From: Intrasporangium flavum | Lineage (GTDB): Bacteria; Actinomycetota; Actinomycetes; Actinomycetales; Dermatophilaceae | Reading direction: 5' to 3' | DNA length: 64,000 bases | NCBI RefSeq assembly: GCF_001956915.1 | Contig: NZ_MLJO01000003.1 | Coordinates: 430,347 to 494,346 of the forward strand | Shown: positions 7,822-15,344 of the stretch, piece after piece | Layout of the letters: each line of letters begins with the position of its first letter | Position numbering within the stretch: the stretch's first letter is position 1 | Program-made: the position numbers and the translations under genes | Notes under the pieces: model-generated | Seen by the model: the letters and a program-made list of their open reading frames with translations, nothing else | Told to the model about the DNA's origin: nothing | The model's database searches: none

Positions 7822-8457
7822 TCAGCGGACGCGTCCGGCGACCCACCCGCTCGTCCAGATCCGGACCAGCTCGACGCGCTTTCCCGGCTTGGGGGCGTGC
7901 CACACCCTGCCCGAGCCGGCGTAGATGCCGACGTGGTAGGCCCGGCCCGAGCGCATGAAGAAGATGAGGTCCCCGGGGCGCACGCTCGAGCGCGCGACGC
8001 GGACCGTGTCGAGCCGCTGGGCGTTCGCGGTCCGGGGCAGGTCCTGGGCCAGGCGCGCGTCGTACACGTAGTGCACGAGCCCCGAGCAGTCGAAGGCCGA
8101 GGGTCCGGCGGCGCCCCAGCGGTAGGGCTTGCCCTTCTGCGCGGCGGCAACCCGCACGGCGCGGGTGCCGAGGGGGACGGCCACCGTCGAGGCCAGCTCG
8201 AGCCGGACGTCGACGCGGTCGCGGTCCTGGGCGGCGTCGGCGGCGCTGGCCCACGTGGCCGTGTCGGCAGCCCCGGACGTCGTCCCGGCGTGGCGCGCGG
8301 TCGAGGCCGACGGGCCGGCGACGGCGCCGACGGCAGCGACCGCGAGGAGCGGGGCGAGCAGCAGCCCGGCACCCGGGCGGAGGCCACGGAGACGGGGCCG
8401 ACGGAGCCGACGGGGCCGATGGGGCCGGCGCGCAGGGACGTGCGTGATGGCAGGCAT
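7822..8457 (-). CDS. Secreted NlpC/P60 family peptidoglycan hydrolase
   Basis: 211 aa. A basic N-terminus (RRPHRPRRLRR) leads into a hydrophobic segment (about residues 30-50) consistent with a signal peptide. The C-terminal NlpC/P60 domain carries the catalytic Cys in AFDCSGLVHYVYD (about C124), the His in AYHVGIYAGSG (about H175) and a third polar residue in VWHAPK. These enzymes cleave D-gamma-Glu-meso-DAP or related bonds in wall peptides. The ATG at 8457 is preceded by AAGGGAA; a GTG 18 nt further upstream is possible but would overlap the riboswitch 3' end. A c-di-AMP riboswitch immediately upstream controls it, linking wall cleavage to the osmotic/wall-stress nucleotide. Confidence 0.9.
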   Translation of the reverse strand: MPAITHVPARRPHRPRRLRRPRLRGLRPGAGLLLAPLLAVAAVGAVAGPSASTARHAGTTSGAADTATWASAADAAQDRDRVDVRLELASTVAVPLGTRAVRVAAAQKGKPYRWGAAGPSAFDCSGLVHYVYDARLAQDLPRTANAQRLDTVRVARSSVRPGDLIFFMRSGRAYHVGIYAGSGRVWHAPKPGKRVELVRIWTSGWVAGRVR

Positions 8458-8473
8458 GGCGAGTTCCCTTCCC

Positions 8474-8603
8474 ACGCCTGCGAGGTGAGCTGTCGGGTTC
8501 GGGCGGAAGATGCCCGGCCGCGCATGGCGGCTTCACCCCAAGTCCGGCCAAGGGGCCGGACGCGAGTGGGTCCCCCGTTCCTGTCCGGTGAGGTATGAAG
8601 GCG
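8474..8603 (-). ncRNA. c-di-AMP riboswitch (ydaO/yuaA type)
   Basis: On the minus strand the leader of the NlpC/P60 gene contains, in order, the conserved blocks of this riboswitch class: GGGGGACCCA, then TTGGGGTGAAGCC, then CCGAACCCGACAGCTCACC followed by TCGCAGGC close to the start codon. The class binds c-di-AMP, usually repressing expression, and in actinobacteria it is known upstream of wall hydrolase genes. The variable hairpins (for example 8540-8563, CGTCCGGCC.../GGCCGGAC) fall where the consensus allows them. The 3' strand ends about 16 nt before the ATG, next to the ribosome binding site, so translational control is plausible. I saw no clear promoter in 8604-8774. Confidence 0.92.
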
Positions 8604-8774
8604 CGCCGCCGGCGGACAGGACTCGGCGAACCGGGGCGCCGCCCCGACGTCGTGCCGAGGCGTCATGTCACCCGGTCCGGGATCCTGGGCCCCGCGTCGT
8701 GGCGGGCCTGCCGGCCGGGTTCCGGACCAGCGTAGGTCGGGGTGTCCGCCCTGTCCGCGTTTCGGCGGAATGCG

Positions 8775-9776
8775 TCAGCGAGGCGGGGTGACGCGTCCGA
8801 CGAGCCAGCGCAGCTCGCTGCGGTGCTGCAGGCCGAGCTTGGACAGCACCGAGGCCATGTGCGTCTTGACCGTGGCGGGCCCGATCCCGAGGGCCCGCGC
8901 GACCCCCGCGTTGCCCGGGTCGCCCTCCGGCGAGGTGACGAGCTCGACGACCGCCCGCTCGCGCGGCGACAGCCCCTCGAGGGGGTCGATCGCCTCGGCG
9001 GCGGAGCGGTCGCCGGCGTCGGGGTCGCTGCCGGCCTGGTGCCCGAGGCGGGTCACGAGGGAGGCCTGCACCTGGAAGCACCGGCGCGCCAGGGCGGCGA
9101 GGCGGTCCTGGACGGCCGGGTCGGAGGGGTCCTGCACGAGCAGGTGCCGGACCCCTTCGACCTCGGCGGCCATCTCGGTCAGGGCGGTCGCCGTCTGGTT
9201 GACGCTCATGAGGACGCCCGCACGGCCGGAGTCCTGGAGCTCGGGGTAGACGAGGGGCAGGTTGAGGCGGCGTCCCGGCCGAGCCGCGAGCACGCGGTCC
9301 AGGACGAGCCCGGCCAGCCACTCCAGAGCTGTGACGACCTCGTCGCCCAGCGACCCCGGCGTGTCCGAGAGCGCCCCCAGCACCCCGACGACGCCGTCCT
9401 CGCCGAGCATCGGCACCACGACGGCGTCGGCGGACAGCTCGTCGTCACCGAAGCGCATGCCGCGGTTGAGCAGGGCGCCGTCGTCGTCGCGGTACCGGTA
9501 GGGCCGCTGCGAGGCGAGGACCCAGGCCACCACCCCGCCGGGACCGTACGTCAGGGTCCCGGTCTCCTCGTAGGAGCCGTTGCTGAACATGTACGGGTAG
9601 GAGATGCGCCGGTCCCGCGGCTGCAGGAGCCCCACGTAGAAGTCGTCGACCGGCGCCAGCGAGCACGCCGCCACCCGGCACGCGTCGTAGACGGTGAACA
9701 CGTCGCCGCGCCCGGCCTCGCGGATCATCTGGTCCGCGTGGCGCAGCGCGCGGACCGCGGCATCGGACAGCGCCAT
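8775..9776 (-). CDS. GAF-domain LuxR family transcriptional regulator
   Basis: 333 aa cytoplasmic regulator. Residues about 15-190 look like a GAF-type sensor domain (AACSLAPVDDFYVGLLQPRD, then a hydrophobic core ending in VVTALEWLAGLVLDRVL), followed by a linker and a C-terminal LuxR/NarL helix-turn-helix (GLSPRERAVVELVTS, TVKTHMASVLSKLGL). The ligand is unknown. The ATG at 9776 has a strong site, GGGGGAGGAG, 6-8 nt upstream, so I chose it over longer in-frame starts. It stands alone on the minus strand, upstream of the riboswitch-controlled hydrolase but separated from it by about 170 nt. Confidence 0.8.
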   Translation of the reverse strand: MALSDAAVRALRHADQMIREAGRGDVFTVYDACRVAACSLAPVDDFYVGLLQPRDRRISYPYMFSNGSYEETGTLTYGPGGVVAWVLASQRPYRYRDDDGALLNRGMRFGDDELSADAVVVPMLGEDGVVGVLGALSDTPGSLGDEVVTALEWLAGLVLDRVLAARPGRRLNLPLVYPELQDSGRAGVLMSVNQTATALTEMAAEVEGVRHLLVQDPSDPAVQDRLAALARRCFQVQASLVTRLGHQAGSDPDAGDRSAAEAIDPLEGLSPRERAVVELVTSPEGDPGNAGVARALGIGPATVKTHMASVLSKLGLQHRSELRWLVGRVTPPR

Positions 9777-10148
9777 GACCGCTCCTCCCCCTGGGCCGGG
9801 CGACCCGCGGGCGGCCGGCGACCGATCGTCGTCGTGGGCCGCCACGCTAGCGGGCGGACGGGAGCGCCGTGACCGGTTCGGGTGCATATGGGTCCGCCCC
9901 GGGACGACCTCCGGCTCACCCGGCGGCGGATCCCGCTCGTCCGCGTCGGAGGGCATCCTGTCCGGGGCCGGTCGCGGACGGCCGGTCGACCGTACGGCTC
10001 CAGGGGTCCGTGCGGGCAACCGGCCGGTCCGCGCCGGTGGGGAGGGGACCCTGCGAGGTCAGGGCGCAGGTCGCCCGGTCCCCGGCTGACGTGGAGGGAC
10101 GTCGGGGACCGGGCCGGCAGCGTCCGCGGGGCTGGACCCGGTGGGCGC
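9777..10148. other. 372-bp intergenic region between acyl-CoA dehydrogenase and GAF-LuxR genes
   Basis: Both flanking genes are on the minus strand. The ACAD-proximal end holds a strong hairpin (annotated separately). Near the regulator, minus-strand TAGCGT (9849-9844) is a possible -10, giving a leader of about 60 nt before the ATG at 9776. No credible coding sequence; the middle shows nothing I can name. Confidence 0.4.
10074..10113 (-). terminator. Hairpin terminator candidate after the acyl-CoA dehydrogenase gene
   Basis: CCCGGTCCCCG (10074-10084) pairs perfectly with CGGGGACCGGG (10103-10113), and an inner GACGT/ACGTC adds five pairs. It begins 35 nt past the stop codon of the minus-strand ACAD gene. 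It has no T-run. Confidence 0.5.
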
Positions 10149-11315
10149 TCAGCCCTTGAGCAGCTGGCGCGCCATGACGATGCGCTGGACCTGGTTGGTG
10201 CCCTCGTAGATCTGGGTGATCTTGGCGTCGCGCATCATCCGCTCGAGCGGGAAGTCGCGCGTGTAGCCGGCGCCGCCGAGCAGCTGGACGGCGTCCGTCG
10301 TCACCTTCATCGCGACGTCGGAGGCGTAGCACTTGGCGGCCGCGCCGAAGAAGGAGAGGTCCTTGTCGCCGCGCTCGCTCTTGGCGGCCGCGACGTAGAC
10401 CATCTGGCGGGCGGCCTCGAGCTCCATCGCCATGTCGGCGAGCATGAACTGGATGCCCTGGAAGTCGGCGATGTGCTTGCCGAACTGCTTGCGCTCCTTG
10501 ACGTAGGCCAGGGCCTGGTCGAGGGCGCCCTGGGCGATGCCGACGGCCTGCGCGCCGATGGTGACGCGCGTGTGGTCGAGGGTGCGCAGCGCGATCTTGA
10601 GGCCGTCGCCGACCTGCCCGACGACGCGGTCGCCGGGGATCCGGACGTTGTCGAAGTGCAGCTCGCGCGTCGGGCTGCCCTTGATGCCGAGCTTGCGCTC
10701 CTTCTCCCCGAAGGTGAAGCCCTCGTCGGACTTCTCGACGACGAACGCCGTGACGTTGCCGCCGCGCGGGCCGTCGGGGTCGGTGACGGCAAGCACCGTG
10801 TAGTACTCGGAGACACCGGCGTTGGTGATCCACGACTTCTGTCCGGACAGGACCCAGCCGTCGCCGTCCTGCCGCGCGCGGCACTTCATCGACGCGGTGT
10901 CGGAGCCGGCCTCGCGCTCGGACAGCCCGTAGGAGAAGGTCGTCCGGCCCTGTGCGAGCGGCGGGAGGTAGCGCTGCTTGACGTCGTCGCTGCCGTCGAG
11001 GATGAGCGGCAGGGAGCCGAGCTTGTTGACGGCCGGGATGAGCGAGGCCGACGCGTCGACGCGGGCGACCTCCTCGATGACGATGCACGTGGCGAGCGCG
11101 TCGGCGCCCATGCCGTCGTACTCCTCGGGCACGTGGGGGGCGAAGAAGTCGGACGCGACGAGGGCGTCGTGCGCCTCCTGCGGGTAGCGCGCCTCCTCGT
11201 CGACCGCGGCGGCGTACGGGGCGATCTTGTCCTCGGCGATCGCCCGGATCGCCTCCCGGAGGGCCTCGTGGTCCTCGCTGGTCCGGAACAGGTCGAAGTC
11301 GGCATTCGTGCTCAC
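10149..11315 (-). CDS. Acyl-CoA dehydrogenase
   Basis: 388 aa FAD flavoenzyme oxidising an acyl-CoA to the 2-enoyl-CoA, passing electrons to ETF. The FAD/substrate motif YGLSEREAGSDTASM and the C-terminal catalytic Glu in IYEGTNQVQR are present; length is normal for the family. GAGYTRDFPLERMMRDAKIT is typical of short/branched-chain or FadE-type enzymes, but chain length specificity cannot be read from sequence. The GTG at 11315 is preceded by minus-strand TAGGAT (11328-11323) with 7 nt between, so the message is probably leaderless. A 12-bp palindrome sits 31 nt upstream, placed to act as an operator. Confidence 0.92.
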   Translation of the reverse strand: MSTNADFDLFRTSEDHEALREAIRAIAEDKIAPYAAAVDEEARYPQEAHDALVASDFFAPHVPEEYDGMGADALATCIVIEEVARVDASASLIPAVNKLGSLPLILDGSDDVKQRYLPPLAQGRTTFSYGLSEREAGSDTASMKCRARQDGDGWVLSGQKSWITNAGVSEYYTVLAVTDPDGPRGGNVTAFVVEKSDEGFTFGEKERKLGIKGSPTRELHFDNVRIPGDRVVGQVGDGLKIALRTLDHTRVTIGAQAVGIAQGALDQALAYVKERKQFGKHIADFQGIQFMLADMAMELEAARQMVYVAAAKSERGDKDLSFFGAAAKCYASDVAMKVTTDAVQLLGGAGYTRDFPLERMMRDAKITQIYEGTNQVQRIVMARQLLKG

Positions 11316-11322
11316 GGCGCAG

Positions 11323-11358
11323 ATCCTACTCGCGGGTTCGGTTTAGTAGGACGTCCTA
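11323..11358 (-). promoter_or_regulatory. Promoter and palindromic operator candidate upstream of acyl-CoA dehydrogenase
   Basis: The perfect palindrome TAGGACGTCCTA (11347-11358) lies upstream of the minus-strand -10 box TAGGAT (11328-11323), covering the -35 region. The size and position suit a TetR-type repressor of fatty-acid genes, but no regulator gene is adjacent and I cannot name one. The divergent lipoprotein gene starts 111 nt further on. Confidence 0.5.
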
Positions 11359-11468
11359 GTGATCGACGACACGGCGGCGCGGCGCCCGGTGCTCCGCCCC
11401 CGTCCCCGAGGCGTGCATCTGCGACATTCCACCCCACGCGCCGCGAGGCCGCCCTACGCTCGCGACTC

Positions 11469-12401
11469 GTGACACCGAACAGGGGAAGAAGGGTCGTCGC
11501 GTCGGCACTGACCGCTGCCGTCGCCGCAGCGTCGCTGGCCTCGTGCACGAGCGGGTCGCCGTCACCGGACGCTGCGCGCACAGCCGGACCGGTCATGACG
11601 CCGGTGCAGCCGAGCCCACGGGCCTCGGCGCCTGACACGGACGCCGCAGCGCCACCGACGTCAACCGGCACCACGGCCACCAGCGCCACCACGCCCACCA
11701 CCGACGCGGTGGCTCGCTGGTCGCTGGCACAGGCCGGCCTCAAGGCTGCGCACGGCGCCCGGTACACCGTCGTCGGGAGCGTCGACGTCGGCGGCAACCG
11801 GGTCACCTACACCCGTCACTTCACCGTTGACGCCGATGCCCACCGGCTCGCGGTGCGGGCCACCCTGCGCGGCAACGCCCGCGCCGGGGACCTCGACCTC
11901 GTCGTCACCCCGCAGGGTGCCTTCGCCAGGATCTCCGGCGGCTCCGGCTCGTGGCGCCGCGCGTCGGACGTAGACCTGGCCCGCGCGGGCGTCGGCCGCG
12001 CTGCGGAGGAGATCAGTGCCCTGCCCGTGCCACTCACGACGTTCGTCGCCGCGAGCGACGTGGGCTTCGGCGAGATCTCGGGCAACGTCGACGCCAAGGA
12101 GGGACTGCGGGCCCTCGGCCTCGGGACCTTGGTGGCCGACGGGCAGGAGCTCAGCACGGAGCTGTCCGGGGAGCTCTACACGACCGTGAGCCTGGACGGC
12201 GCGGGCAACGTCGAGAAGGCACGGATCACCGGTCGGGACAGCACGGGGTGGGGGATGACGACGGTCTACGGCGGGTCGAAGGAGCTCCCGGAACAGCAGC
12301 TCCAGGCGCTGTTCTCCCTCATCGACGTCAGCATCACGATCCAGTCGGTGGACCGGCCCGTCGCCATCACGGTGCCGAGGCCGTCCGAGATCCGGGGCTA
12401 G
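11469..12401 (+). CDS. Lipoprotein, possibly LppX/LprG-like
   Basis: 310 aa. The signal peptide RRVVASALTAAVAAASLASC ends in a lipobox (LASC), so the mature protein should be lipid-anchored outside the membrane. A Thr/Ser/Pro-rich linker (about residues 25-80) precedes a folded domain with alternating strands (YTVVGSVDVGGNRVTYTRHF, LDLVVTPQGAFARI). The arrangement resembles mycobacterial-type LppX/LprAFG lipid-carrier lipoproteins, but similarity is weak and the call tentative. The GTG at 11469 follows TACGCT (11455-11460) by 8 nt, suggesting a leaderless message. The Thr-rich linker may carry glycosylation, which is inference. Confidence 0.7.
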   Translation: MTPNRGRRVVASALTAAVAAASLASCTSGSPSPDAARTAGPVMTPVQPSPRASAPDTDAAAPPTSTGTTATSATTPTTDAVARWSLAQAGLKAAHGARYTVVGSVDVGGNRVTYTRHFTVDADAHRLAVRATLRGNARAGDLDLVVTPQGAFARISGGSGSWRRASDVDLARAGVGRAAEEISALPVPLTTFVAASDVGFGEISGNVDAKEGLRALGLGTLVADGQELSTELSGELYTTVSLDGAGNVEKARITGRDSTGWGMTTVYGGSKELPEQQLQALFSLIDVSITIQSVDRPVAITVPRPSEIRG

Positions 12402-12410
12402 CGCGCCGGG

Positions 12411-12491
12411 CACCGCCACAACTGCGCCACGGCGCACTTTCCGCGCCGGTACGACGTCGGAACACCGCCACAACTGCGCCACGGCGCACTT
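12411..12491. repeat. Two identical 29-bp direct repeats, each with a TGCGCC/GGCGCA hairpin
   Basis: 12411-12439 and 12463-12491 are identical over 29 bp, 52 bp apart, and each includes the palindrome TGCGCCACGGCGCA. They begin 10 bp after the lipoprotein stop and end about 64 bp before the inferred metY transcript start. The first could act as a terminator; a repeat pair may also bind a regulator. Together with the SAM-IV element they account for most of the 373-bp gap 12402-12774. Confidence 0.7.
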
Positions 12492-12554
12492 CTCGTCGGT
12501 CCGGGGCGCGTCCACGATGAGGACACGCGCTCCCGCCTCGCGGACACGCGTCCG

Positions 12555-12567
12555 TACACTCGCCGGC
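12555..12567 (+). promoter_or_regulatory. Promoter -10 box of the SAM-IV/metY transcript
   Basis: TACACT at 12555-12560 matches TAnnnT and would place the transcript start at about 12567, exactly at the first conserved base of the SAM-IV aptamer. No good -35 is visible. Confidence 0.5.
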
Positions 12568-12684
12568 AGGTCATGAGTGTCAGCGTCAAGCCCCGGCTCG
12601 CTGACCGGCAACCCTCCCACCGCGGCGGGGTGCCCCGGGTGAGGACCTGGCCCGCCGCCACCCGGCGCGCGGGCAAGCGCGGAG
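12568..12684 (+). ncRNA. SAM-IV riboswitch
   Basis: The leader of metY contains GGTCATGAGTGTCAGCGTCA, then AGCCCCGGCTCGCTGACCGG, CAACCCTCC, GCGGCGGGGTGCCCCGGGTG, and a 3' GGGCAAGCGCGG block. This order and wording are those of the SAM-IV class known from Streptomyces and relatives, which binds S-adenosylmethionine and turns down methionine genes. Downstream lie two further hairpins, 12681-12695 (GGAGAG/CTCTCC) and 12697-12714 (GCACCGA/TCGGTGC), and then the ribosome binding site GAGGAG near 12761; these may form the expression platform. No U-run is seen, so control is more likely translational. Confidence 0.93.
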
Positions 12685-12774
12685 AGATCCTCTCCCGCAC
12701 CGACCCGTCGGTGCGCCGGACCCGTCCCCTCGGGCACCCCGGTCACCGACCGAGGACAACGAGGAGAACGACCC

Positions 12775-14091
12775 ATGACCGAGCCGAAGTGGTCCTTCGA
12801 GACCCAGCAGATCCACGCCGGGCAGTCCGCCGACAGCGCCACCGGGGCACGCGCCCTGCCGATCTACCAGACGACCAGCTACGTCTTCAACGACACCGAC
12901 CACGCGGCGAACCTGTTCGGGCTCAAGGAGTTCGGCAACATCTACACCCGCCTCATGAACCCGACGACCGACGTCGTCGAGCAGCGCATCGCCGCGCTCG
13001 AGGGCGGTGTCGGCGCGCTGCTCGTCGCGTCCGGCCAGGCCGCCGAGACCCTCGCCGTGCTCAACATCGCCGAGGCGGGCGACCACGTCGTCGTCTCCCC
13101 CAGCCTCTACGGTGGCACGTTCAACCTCTTCAAGCACACCCTGCCGAAGTTCGGCATCGAGGTCGGCTTCGTCGAGGACCCGACCTCGATCGACTCGTGG
13201 CGCGCGGCGATCCGCCCGAACACCAAGCTGCTCTTCGGCGAGACCATCGCCAACCCGAAGAGCGAGATCCTCGACATCGAGGCGGTCGCGGCCCTCGCCC
13301 ACGAGCACGGCGTGCCGCTCGTCGTCGACAACACGGTCGCGACGCCCTACCTCATCCGGCCGATCGAGTGGGGCGCCGACGTCGTCGTCCACTCGGCGAC
13401 GAAGTACCTCGGCGGCCACGGCACGTCGATCGCCGGCGTCATCGTCGACGCGGGCCGGTTCGACTTCGGCGCGGACCCGGAGAAGTTCCCCAACTACAAC
13501 ACGCCCGAGGAGAGCTACCACGGGCTCGTCTTCGCACGGGACCTCGGCGTCGGCAGCCCGCTCGGCGCCAACCTCGCCTTCATCCTCAAGGCGCGGGTGC
13601 AGCTGCTGCGCGACCTCGGCCCGGCGGCCTCGCCGTTCAACGCGTTCCTCATCGCCCAGGGCCTCGAGACCCTGTCGCTGCGCATCGAGCGCCACGTCGA
13701 GAACGCCCACAAGGTCGCCGCGTACCTCCAGGGCCACGACCAGGTCGAGCGCGTCGTGTGGGCGTCGTTGCCGGACAGCCCGTTCCACGCCCTCGCCGAG
13801 AAGTACACGCCCCGTGGCGCCGGAGCGGTGCTGTCGTTCGAGATCGTCGGCGGGCTCGAGGCGGGCAAGAAGTTCGTCGAGGCGCTCTCGCTGCACAGCC
13901 ACGTCGCCAACATCGGCGACGTCCGCTCGCTCGTCATCCACCCGGCGTCGACGACGCACTCCCAGGGCCCCGACGCGGACCGCCTGGCCGCCGGCGTGAC
14001 GCCGGGCCTCGTGCGCCTGTCCGTCGGCATCGAGCACGTCGACGACATCCTCGCCGACCTCGAGCAGGGGTTCGCGGCCGCCAAGGCCTGA
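12775..14091 (+). CDS. metY: O-acetylhomoserine aminocarboxypropyltransferase/cysteine synthase-type enzyme
   Basis: 438 aa PLP enzyme of the Cys/Met metabolism family; length and the insertion around FGADPEKFPNYNTPEE fit the O-acetylhomoserine sulfhydrylase branch, which makes homocysteine from O-acetylhomoserine and sulfide. The PLP lysine is K210 in VVHSATKYLGGHGTS; VDNTVATPYLIRP and SGQAAETLAVLN are conserved family segments. GAGGAG lies about 9 nt upstream of the ATG. Control by the SAM-IV riboswitch independently supports a methionine role. metX is not adjacent in this window. Confidence 0.93.
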   Translation: MTEPKWSFETQQIHAGQSADSATGARALPIYQTTSYVFNDTDHAANLFGLKEFGNIYTRLMNPTTDVVEQRIAALEGGVGALLVASGQAAETLAVLNIAEAGDHVVVSPSLYGGTFNLFKHTLPKFGIEVGFVEDPTSIDSWRAAIRPNTKLLFGETIANPKSEILDIEAVAALAHEHGVPLVVDNTVATPYLIRPIEWGADVVVHSATKYLGGHGTSIAGVIVDAGRFDFGADPEKFPNYNTPEESYHGLVFARDLGVGSPLGANLAFILKARVQLLRDLGPAASPFNAFLIAQGLETLSLRIERHVENAHKVAAYLQGHDQVERVVWASLPDSPFHALAEKYTPRGAGAVLSFEIVGGLEAGKKFVEALSLHSHVANIGDVRSLVIHPASTTHSQGPDADRLAAGVTPGLVRLSVGIEHVDDILADLEQGFAAAKA

Positions 14092-14143
14092 GCCGGGCCA
14101 AAGCCCGGGGGTGGCGGGTCGGCGGGGCTGACACCATGTCGCC

Positions 14144-15187
14144 ATGCCGATCCGCTACCCCGCTCCCCTCCGCCCCGGCGACCGGATCGGCGTCACGTCG
14201 CCGAGCTCGGGCGTCCCGGACGCCCTCTGGGGCCGGTTCTCCCACGCGGTGCAGTGCCTCCGGGACCGCGGCTTCGACGTCGTCGTGGGCGAGCTCAACC
14301 AGGCGCCGAGCCACGTGAGCGGACCGCGCGAGGCCCGCGCCGCCGAGCTCATGTCGATGCTGCTCGACCCGATGATCAGGGCGGTCGTCCCGCCGTGGGG
14401 CGGGGAGACCGGCATCGACCTGCTCGACCTGCTCGACCTCGAGGCCGTCGCGGCCGCCGAGCCGACGTGGTGCGTCGGCTTCTCCGACACCTCGACGTGG
14501 CTGACGCCGCTCACCCTCACGACGGGCCTGGCGACGATCCACGGCCAGAACCTCATGGACACCCCATACGTGCTGCCGGACGGCATCCGGCACTGGGTCG
14601 ACGTCGCTGCGGCATCCGCCGGCGACGAGCTGGTGCAGCGCTCCCCCGGACGGTTCCGCTCCGGCGGCTGGGACGACTACGCCGGAAACCCGACCGTCTC
14701 GCGGATGACCCTCGAGGGCCGCGGCACGTGGACCCGCATCGACCCCGGGCACGAGGGCGATGCAGCGAGCTTCTCCGGGCGCCTCGTCGGCGGCTGCGTC
14801 GAGACGATCGGCTTCCTCGCCGGCGGCAGCCTCGGCGACGCCAACGCCTTCGCGGCACGGCACGCCCCGGACGGGCTCGTCGTGCTGCTCGACATCGCCG
14901 AGTGGGCCTCGTACGACATCTGCCGCGCGCTGCACGCGATGCGCCTGCGCGGCTTCTTCGACGCGGCCAACGGCGTCCTCGTGTCACGTACCAACGCGCC
15001 GGAGCCGAACGGGTTCACCCAGCACGACGCCGTCCGAGACGCCCTCGGCATGCTCGGCCTGCCGATCGTGGCCGACGTCGAGTGCGGCCACGTCGCCCCG
15101 TTCCTCGCCCTCGTGCAGGGCGCCACGACGAGCATCGTCCACGACCCGACGTCGGGGACGCACACGGTCACGCAGCGCCTGGAATGA
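14144..15187 (+). CDS. S66 family peptidase (LD-carboxypeptidase/MccF-like)
   Basis: 347 aa Ser-Glu-His peptidase of family S66. The N-terminal PLRPGDRIGVTSPSSGV, the nucleophile elbow VGFSDTS (about S114), the acidic segment LLDIAEWASY and the C-terminal ECGHVAP histidine motif are all present. Family members trim tetrapeptide stems in murein recycling (LdcA) or cleave microcin C-type aminoacyl nucleotides (MccF). The GFSDTS form and the short loop are closer to MccF-like proteins in my judgement, but this needs a tree. It follows metY by 52 nt. No clear promoter or ribosome binding site precedes the ATG at 14144. Confidence 0.82.
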   Translation: MPIRYPAPLRPGDRIGVTSPSSGVPDALWGRFSHAVQCLRDRGFDVVVGELNQAPSHVSGPREARAAELMSMLLDPMIRAVVPPWGGETGIDLLDLLDLEAVAAAEPTWCVGFSDTSTWLTPLTLTTGLATIHGQNLMDTPYVLPDGIRHWVDVAAASAGDELVQRSPGRFRSGGWDDYAGNPTVSRMTLEGRGTWTRIDPGHEGDAASFSGRLVGGCVETIGFLAGGSLGDANAFAARHAPDGLVVLLDIAEWASYDICRALHAMRLRGFFDAANGVLVSRTNAPEPNGFTQHDAVRDALGMLGLPIVADVECGHVAPFLALVQGATTSIVHDPTSGTHTVTQRLE

Positions 15188-15199
15188 CGCCGCGCGGGT

Positions 15200-15252
15200 T
15201 TAGCACAGGTTGGTGCAATTAGCACCCTGAGCCGGGTCCACGGTGTTAGTTT
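15200..15252 (+). promoter_or_regulatory. Operator-like repeat and promoter upstream of the Stealth operon
   Basis: GGTGC-AATTA-GCACC (15212-15226) is an inverted repeat, and a third copy of the half-site (TTAGCAC) lies at 15200-15206. Downstream, TAGTTT (15247-15252) matches the -10 consensus, giving a leader of about 86 nt before the ATG at 15345. The stretch is notably A/T-rich against its surroundings, as regulator sites often are here. Binding protein unknown. Confidence 0.45.
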
Positions 15253-15344
15253 CCTTCACGTTGCCTGACGGCCGGGGAGGGTCGTCGGACGCGTCACATG
15301 TCGCTGCGCGCACTCGAGCGACGCCACAGGGAGCTCACTTTCAC

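Noticed and set aside
12398..12700. A 100-codon minus-strand frame over the 29-bp repeats
   Set aside because: Its apparent peptide repeat is produced by the DNA repeats, and the frame runs antisense through the SAM-IV aptamer.
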